From Branchiostoma belcheri (lineage: Eukaryota > Chordata > Leptocardii > Amphioxiformes > Branchiostomatidae), in contig NW_017802602.1 in the NCBI RefSeq assembly GCF_001625305.1, positions 4,487,931 to 4,551,930 on the forward strand: a stretch of DNA of 64,000 nt, in the 5' to 3' direction. The notes beneath the pieces are model-generated. The model was given only the letters and a program-made list of their open reading frames with translations, ran no database searches and was not told the origin of the DNA. Positions 54,901-63,900 of the stretch are shown piece after piece. Within the stretch, counting starts at the first letter, position 1. Each line of letters opens with the position of its first letter. The translations under genes and the position numbers were made by a program.

Positions 54901-57900
54901 AGTTGACCTTGCCAACATGACCTTGGAGCACAAGGGTACATACTACGTGACCGTCATGGCTTCAGATGAAAGTCTCCAGTGTGATGTCGTCACTGCTCCC
55001 TTCACTGTGGACATTACCCCACCCAAAAAAGGGCGCATTCAAATTGGACCGTTTGCAAATCTGGTAAGTGGAAACTTCTGTTTGTAGCTTTAAGATTGAT
55101 TATTACTAGTAGATAGTACATTTTGTACAGAAATGTACATTATGCAATACAAATAGCAACAGCATCTCCTGGCAATTAAGCTCTTGTCAACACAGAACAA
55201 TTATGGTATCGAAAATGTACACTGTACATGTATATAATATTATGTAACTGTTACATGTATTGTCAATCACATGCTTGTTTCAAACTTTATACCATACCCG
55301 GGCCGCAATAACGTTCGATAACGGGTTCCGGACGCGGGCCTTACTTTACGGTACAGCCCGGGCTCCGTGGCTTCCATAGAACGATTCGAACGCGTTTTGC
55401 CCTAACCGCGTGCACCGCTTTTCAAAATTCAAAATACAGAATCCGGACATTAGAATTATTGATGTTGTTGCATTTAGGGTTTAGTGGCACCATGCCAACT
55501 TTTGATTCATCTTGCATTGAAAGGCGCGTTTTCTTGCATGGGTGGGTATGAGATAAATAAAATACAACACGGTGTATTCCACATCGCCCTCGGTCCAGGC
55601 CCTCACGCTTGCGGCCGTCGGGCGATCCGACCCGCGGTCGGGCCGATACCTCGGGCGATACGGAATACCCCGTGTTGTATTCTATATTTACATACAATCA
55701 CCTTGTGACCCAGCCTGTTCAGTATACTGATCGTGGTGATGAGATGACCGTCCTTTGGGAGGACTTCCTGGATGAAGAGAGTGGCATCCTTCAGTATGAG
55801 ATCACTTTGTTGGGCCCAGTCCAATGTGGGAACACTGCTCACAACGCCCCACAGCTGACTGAACCTGTCACTCTTAGTGCCAATTACAGCAGCTATACGT
55901 TTGTGGATTTGTTCCTCGAGGTAATCATTTATAATCTTGTAAATATTGATGTTTCAGTTGCTGAAAGTAGTGCCTTTGTGAATGATCAGAAATAATTCAA
56001 TTAGTATTCATGGAAAAAGTAAAGCTGAACCTGACAAATGTCTAGAGTCACTAGAGGATAGAATACATACCTGTCCAGCATAATTGTTTTTGTTTTAACT
56101 ATTTGCACAGAAAGTAGGAACTATAAAATACATCAAAGTGCATGAAATTATGGCTCTTTTATTAAGTGACAACTGTTTCTATGATAATCATTATTATATT
56201 AATTTGTTTACTTTCGATCCTTTTTTTAGGGAACTATGGTCTACTTTGTCCAACTTAATGCCGTCAACCGAGCGACAGGCTCCACCACAGTGACGTCCTC
56301 CCCAGTGTTGATTGACCCCCGTGACCCCATACCTGGGGATATCGTTGATGGAGACTCGTTCAAACGTGATGTCTCTCACCAGAGTTCCACTTCTTCCCTT
56401 CATGGTTAGTTCACAGGTTGTGAAATATAGATTGAAGATATCTTGTTAACTTTAACTGCTTCAGAATTAAAACACACCATTGATGTGCATGCACATTGCT
56501 TTTCTTTAAATGTGTTAATGTGTAACTATTATATTAAAATGAAATTCAATGTATTTTGTCAGAATGAAGGCTGTACATGTATCTGTATCTGTATAGCCGG
56601 TATAACCGCCTTTCGGCGTAACACACCAGCTTCTGTATCTGTATAGCCGGTATAACCGCCCTTCGGCGTAACACACCAGCTTCTGTATCTGTATAGCCGG
56701 TATAACCGCCCTTCGGCGTAACACACCAGCTTCTGTATCTGTATAGCCGGTATAACCGCCTTTCGGCGTTACACACCAGCTTCATAGACACGGCGCGGTG
56801 GCAGCTGGCTATATTACACCCATCGACTTGTTGCCTATCCCTTGAACATCTAACTCTAGACATTGTTTGAAGCTATCTATTGACAATGCCCTTACTGTAC
56901 TTGGTGACAGCGAGTTCCACTCTGCGATAGTTCTTAGACTAGGAAAGAATGAATTCTTGAACACCTCAATCCTTGGTGTGAGCTGTGTACATAATGAGCT
57001 GATCATATGATCATCCTAGCCTATACTTGTAGCGAACCATGTCATCAGCTTGGTCATGATTATTACACTAGGCTAACATAGAAATTATTGTCACTGTGAC
57101 TGTTAAGTTAGTTCATCACATTCTTAAATGTTTCGTTCGAACATTACAATCAACCTATTGCCCCAAATCAAATCATTATCAACAAGCACGGGGTCGTATG
57201 GCATAGCGGCAGAGAGCGCGACTCGGAACCTAGAGGTCCCGGGTTCGAGTCCTGACATGCCACCGATCTTGTGCCCTTGGGAAAGGCACTTTACACGACT
57301 TTCCTCGCTCAACGCGGGTGAAAATGAGTATTGTCCTGTCATGTATTTGTCTCCTGTGTTGGTGGCGGCATTAATATAAGTTGGAAAAGCTTGAGTGTGC
57401 CGTCACCACGTCTGGTGATTACATGTTGGAATAAAAAAAACATTTTTTTAAATCATTATCAAGATGCAAAATAACGGCATTGCTTTCTCCATAGGAACCT
57501 TTACACTGTACCATGGACAAGAGGCGTATCAATGCTCGTACAACCATCATGACCTGGACGCACCAACTGAAGCATGGAGTCCAGTAACATCACAGGGTGT
57601 CTGGGGAACTTCAATAGAGGCATCTCGCATCAGGTTTGCCCCTGAACAGGTTAGTTTACAATCTCTTGCCCTGTGGCATGTAAACAAGCATTTTTTTTTT
57701 ATTATTGATGCCAACAATTGCAAATTGTAATTGCAAAGGGAAGCTCAGAAATTCTTCCATGGACTTATAATATCTACTTGACAAGACTGGCAATGGAAAC
57801 ATACTTTCCCATGGCTATGGTTGTTCATGTTAGGGTTATCGTTTACATGGCACTGACATCGTTTAATGATTTTGAGCAAGACAGATACAGATACAGCCCC

Positions 57901-60900
57901 GGGGTCACAGAAAGTAGGGCCATCCCTGGCAGACAGGTCTTCTGAGTCTTCCCAACGGTTTCCAGGAATGTGGGCATAGATGTGGGTCAGGGAAATGCCT
58001 GTGGACATTCCATTCCTTTGGACAAAATTCCTGTACAATTCCTAGAATTCTTGCGAATTGCACACAATACTGTACCATTAGGCTCCTCCCTGAGACGTCA
58101 CCAAAAATCATTTGATCATTTGAAACATTTGGTTAACAACTCTGGAATTTTTATGCCTGTTAATCAGCTGTCCTACAGTGTTAGCAATGGCCTGACAGTG
58201 ACTATGGTTCGAGATGTGCGAGCAGAAAGGATGATTTCTGGTGGCTACATGACGGTTCTGAATCATGAAGGACCAGGCATCTTTCAAGTAAGTCTCAATC
58301 ATTCCATATTTACTATCGTCGTACCTTAGATCTTAGGTCCTCCTGTGCCTACAGGCACATTGGGCAGCAAGTTTCCATCTGGGTCGAGAAGCTTCTGCTT
58401 CCTCAGCCTCTTCTCAGGCAATGTTAGCCTTCTTGACTTCCTCCTGAAAGGTTCTTCGCCAGGTGTTCGCCAGCCGACCTCTCTTCCTTCTGCCCCCTGG
58501 TGGCACCCAGGTCATTATGGCCGTCTTTGAGTGGCGCTGACTTGATAGGCGTAGGATGTGGCCTGTCAGTTGTATCCTCTTGCCTGTTATATTGTCCCCC
58601 AGGGGTTGGGTCTTCGCCCTTCTGAGAATCCCCTCGTTTGTGATGTGATCTTGCCATCTTACTTTCAAGAAATCTAGCCATTAGTAAAATACATGTTTGT
58701 TATACCGGTAGACATTGTTTGATTTTGAACTGCATGGCAACCTTCTCTCCAAAGTCAATTATTATCAAACTTTTATTTCAATTTCTTCTTTTGTTTTAAA
58801 TATCCAGATTGACATAGTGGCTGCAGGTTCAGAGTTAGACTCTGTTACATCTCTGGTGTTCTGGGACGGACCAGCCGGAGTAGTTGGTGGTTTTGAAATG
58901 CCAAGTGACCCTGAGGAAAGTTCCAATTTCTCAACAAGCGCCCCAACTACCACTCCAGCAACCACGCAAAATCCTTGGCAGATCGTCAATGACAATTCTG
59001 AGGAGACATCAGATGAGAATGCTGTACTACGTACCTTGCCATATACAGGGATAGGAATGGATATTTTCCATGGTAATATACAGTCATATAGCCTAAATGC
59101 ATAGCATTGCCACATGCAATGTTGATATTTGTAGATATCTACAAAACTTTGCATGATGCCCATTGCTGTAATATATATTTTCTTCATGTGTAATTGTTTT
59201 ATATATTGACATTTGGAGTCTGCATATAGCACACTTCCTTGTTGGGTGTAAAAGCTAGGAGACAGGGCTGTTAGCTGTTAATGATTTGCTGAACTAAAAT
59301 GAAATTATTTAGTAATTTAAAAGTAACTTACAATCTAATAGCTATTCCATTTTGTACTTCATCACTTCACAGAAGTGACTGCAGAAGGAACTACAAAGTA
59401 CTATATACTTCTGTGGTCAAGGTTCCAGGACGAGCGGTCAGCCTTGCAGTATGAGAAAATAGAGCTGGGGTTCGATGCATCGGAGGCATGGCACACATAC
59501 GGTCTGAAATACACGGTGGACAGAACTGATGCAACACAGGTACTCAACATCACTACACAATGACTTAGCATAATTATACCATGTAAATTGTTTTTGTAAA
59601 CATGTACCAATTCAACTTTACTATCAAAATTAATGTACAATGTCATGTAATGTGTATCTGCCAGGCAATGTCGACCAATGAGAAGCCTCCATTTCCCATT
59701 GGTTATCATGTGATTATGTTTATCAAGTGGTAAATAAAGAAAAAGAAAGTGGTCAGTTATTAGAATAACCGACAATTAATGTGATGGAACATTCTCTTAC
59801 TATTCATCCACATGTAAGCAATCATTTTAAAGTTCTTCAATGTCTTGCAATCTAGGAATTATGGGGTTTTGAACTACACATTGATGGGGAGTACTTTACA
59901 ACAATAACTGGGATCCCTCCGGTCAGTTTGTCCACGAAGTTAATTCTGGCTGTCAGAAGCAAGCAAGGGGCTGTTGCAGAATTTCATGATGTCTTCACCC
60001 CACCAACTGTGATGGCCCATTTCAAAAACCTAAGGTTAGTAGAAATATTACTAACCGCAACAGACTTGGGGTGGAGTTTATGCTGTTACACCAGCCATAC
60101 AACACAAAAATACTCAGTCTGTAGTTACTCAAAATCATCATACCTTTTCTGTAGGACCCCTCCATCAGCCGAAATGTTATGTCGATACGGCACTCCATTC
60201 CAAGATGGCAGCACCACCATTTTGAAGATATACGCGGGCGTTGGTACAACGAAAGGAGCAGATGATGTTGAGCCATTCTTTGAGGTAAAGAATTAAAAAT
60301 AAACTTAATCTTAGATTTCATGTAGCTCCACAACTGTTATTCAAGAAAATTCATTGACTTAATCTTGTTAAAATGTGTTACTTACAATAATATGTCTTTG
60401 AAGATTTTCTGAAATATAATCATAGATTAATGTCCAGCTGCAATTGTGGTGTCCTAAAGATGCCATGGGTTCTTATTTACATGCAGCATTGAATTAATAA
60501 TTAAATCAATAATCAATCCTTTTTTCACCCTAGGTTGAAGATCTCTGCACACCTTGCATGGATGAATGCAGTAGGTACAGTTGTGACATGAACTGCACAG
60601 TTGATGACATAACGCTGCATCACGTCTTCATCAACAACCTTCATCTGTCAACTCACAAGATGATTACACAGGATAATGTCACCACGTCCACCCCTGCCCT
60701 CTACTACATCACAATAAAGGCTGTGTCAGGTAGGAGAACCATTCTTATACAATGCACAGGATTCCTACTAATAAGTACTTCTTGTTATCATATAGATTTG
60801 ATAGTTATGATTATTTGACACCTCTGCAAAGTGATGTCACTGCTAACAGTGATTATTTTTTACTCAGCCGTAATTCAGTACAAGGTACCATTACATTGCA

Positions 60901-63900
60901 GATAAGTTTATGGACCAATGTCACTTTGTGAAAAATCATAATAAACAATAAACAAATAAATAAACAATAGTCTAATTACTCGTCATCCTTGTGTACCATG
61001 ACTAATAATTCATATCAACCAGAATGTGTAAGACCGAAATTTTTGGCATCAACTTTTTCTCCTGACATATCATTGACTGCTATTTACAAAGATGTACTAT
61101 GAGTCAGTATGGTATCATAATATAATTTCAGACTTGTATCTAATGTTGAATTCCTGTTTATTCCAAACCAGGATCTGGTCGTTTTGCATTGTCCTCATCA
61201 GATGGAGTATACATTGATGCAACTCCGCCAGTTTTTGAATCTTTGTACCACGTGGACCTTTCGTGGTCTGAAGATGAACCATCAGATTTCCAAGGCAGTA
61301 ACAGCACCATTGCTGTTAGGTGGGAAGCGTATGACATCGAAAGCCAGGTATGTACAAAACACCATTGATGCAAAGTGTTGCAGTAAGACTTACACTCTGA
61401 AGTATCTAGAAATTGCCTCAGAGAAATTCATTTTACATTTTCCACATCTGTGCTTTTTTAGGTCGTTGGATATTTCTGGGCCATTGGTACTGCTCCATTT
61501 TGGACTGACATCCAAGACCATGTGTCCGTTGGACTAGCTACCAGTGCCAGTAACAGTCAACTGGAAGGTAGTTTGCAACCCCTTCAGACCTACTATGCAA
61601 CTGTCATTGCTGTGAACGGTGCTGGATTAAATACTACAAAGAGCACAACAGGTATGAACATTTTAATTGAAGTTCTTTTTGAACATTTAAAACAAGGTCT
61701 ACTCAACGTGAATTATCTTGCCTGAACCATTAGACCTTTTGCATGCACTTTCAGTTGTCGAACAGATGCTGCCAGAATGACTCAAATCTGCTCCTGAGCT
61801 CTGCTAGTCTAGTGGCAGCTAATCTAAGTAGTTAAAGCTAGGGTCACAACCCGCCGTACGTGCTTCTGCGTGCTGTCTACGTGCAAAACCGTGGGCAAAC
61901 GTAGGACATCCGTGCGTGGTGAGTACTGCCTCCGTACGGAATCCTACGGATTTGGGAGCACGCAGATACGCCGTAGAACATTAAGTGCAAGTAAAACTTT
62001 TACTGCGTGCGGTCTGCGGATTCACCACCCATGCGTGCGAGTACGGGCGATGCGCGTGTCCCGTACGTACCGTACGAAAGACGCACGTGTGAGTACGGCC
62101 TCTTTACGGTAAAGTTGCAATCGCACAGAGATCGTACGTTGTAAGCACGTACAACTCACTAACCACTTGCGCAACGTACGATGCATGCAACCGCTCACGG
62201 CCAGACTTGGCGTGCAGACCACACTCTTACACCTTGCGAAACCGTGTGAGTGACGTGCGAGTGACGTGCGTCTATGCCACTCCTTCCCCACGTTTTCAGA
62301 AAAAACGTAGCAGACGTAGCTATATAGCCTCCAAAAAAACGTGTACACGGACAAAAAGCACGTACAGCGGGTTGTGACCGAGGCTTTAGCCTTCCACATG
62401 ATACAAGGCCAGATGGCTACCCTTGGCAAACCATTAGTACTGAATAGTTGCTTTTAATTACTGATCAACTACTAACAGTAAAATTTCAGTAAATTTTCAG
62501 TAAATCGTCTTTTACTGTTTTACTCAAGCATTACTGGTAAGTACGTATGCCTCTATTCACTGTTCATTTACTGTCAATGGGGTATTTTAATCAATGTCTT
62601 GTTTGACCAATCAGACCATTACTGTCATCTTCTGTTCTATTTCTGGCCATAGATACTCTTACCTTGATTCAAACCTAGAAAATAGATAATACCTTGTTTC
62701 AAAGGTACTTGTACATGTTGCAGATTAATGTGAGGCAACTGCATGAAAGTTCATCTGAGTTGGTAAATTACATTATTACAACTTACAAATTGCTGACGTC
62801 ACACGTGGGAAAAATCACGTGTCCACAGCATTTGGGTCAGATAGCTGAGGAGGACTGAGTGATTCAGTCGAAAATTTCTGGTGAGTAAAATTGGTGAGTT
62901 GGAGAAAAGTTTAAGTTTTTCATAAAGTGAGGCAACTGATAATACCATCTTTCAGGTGTGACCTTCCTGGAGGAATCTCCCTCATCAGAAAACATGACTA
63001 TTGGAGTAGGCTGTAGAGAAGATCAAAATGATGGAAGCTCAAGCGAGGACGATGTGTCTGTCTGTCCTGGAATCAAGTCCTCTGTTGAAATATCGTGGCC
63101 TGACTTTGATGAGCGAGAAGGAATTACTGGCTACTGTATGTGAATAGTCAATATTATCCCCTATATTACAATATACTCTAAAACAGTAAATATTCAGTGT
63201 CTGTTATTATCAAATTATTATAATATCATTATACTATAAGAAGTATTATACTTTAAGAAGTACAAACTGAGATATTACTATAATTATCATTAATATTCAT
63301 TTAATTTGTATATTGCTAAAAGATATATAGTCATGTGCAATATACATGGAAATTTGTACCATATAATATTATATGATGTATGTTTTATTTTGTTTCATTG
63401 TGTTGAGCAGTTGTAGCTTGAATGAAAGCAGATTTTATAATACATTAGGTGAAATATTTTGATACAAAAATATATATCATTGTAATGATTGTGTACCGGT
63501 CTTTCATCAGATTTTAGCATTGGTAGCACAGAAGAGTTGGAAGACATCATACCAGAGACACAGGTTGGCTACAATGAGTCCGGCACAGTGTTGATCGAGG
63601 ATGGACAGGTGCTGATTAACGGCCAGGTCATAGCAAACATCTCGGACCTTCGACACATGCAAAATGATGACCAAAGTACTCCAGAGGTCAACAAATTCAA
63701 TATGGAACCTGGCAGGTAGTTACAATTTTATGGAACCAAGGCTAGTGCTATTACTGATAACGATGATCATGATCTGTATTTACATGTTCTTGCCTACCAC
63801 ATAGTAGGCTAACTGCAGTAGTGCCCATCACTAATTTAAAAGCCTCAAAGTTAGAGGCGCCTGGGTCTCTCGCCCAGTTCAAATCTGAACTGGCGAGGAC

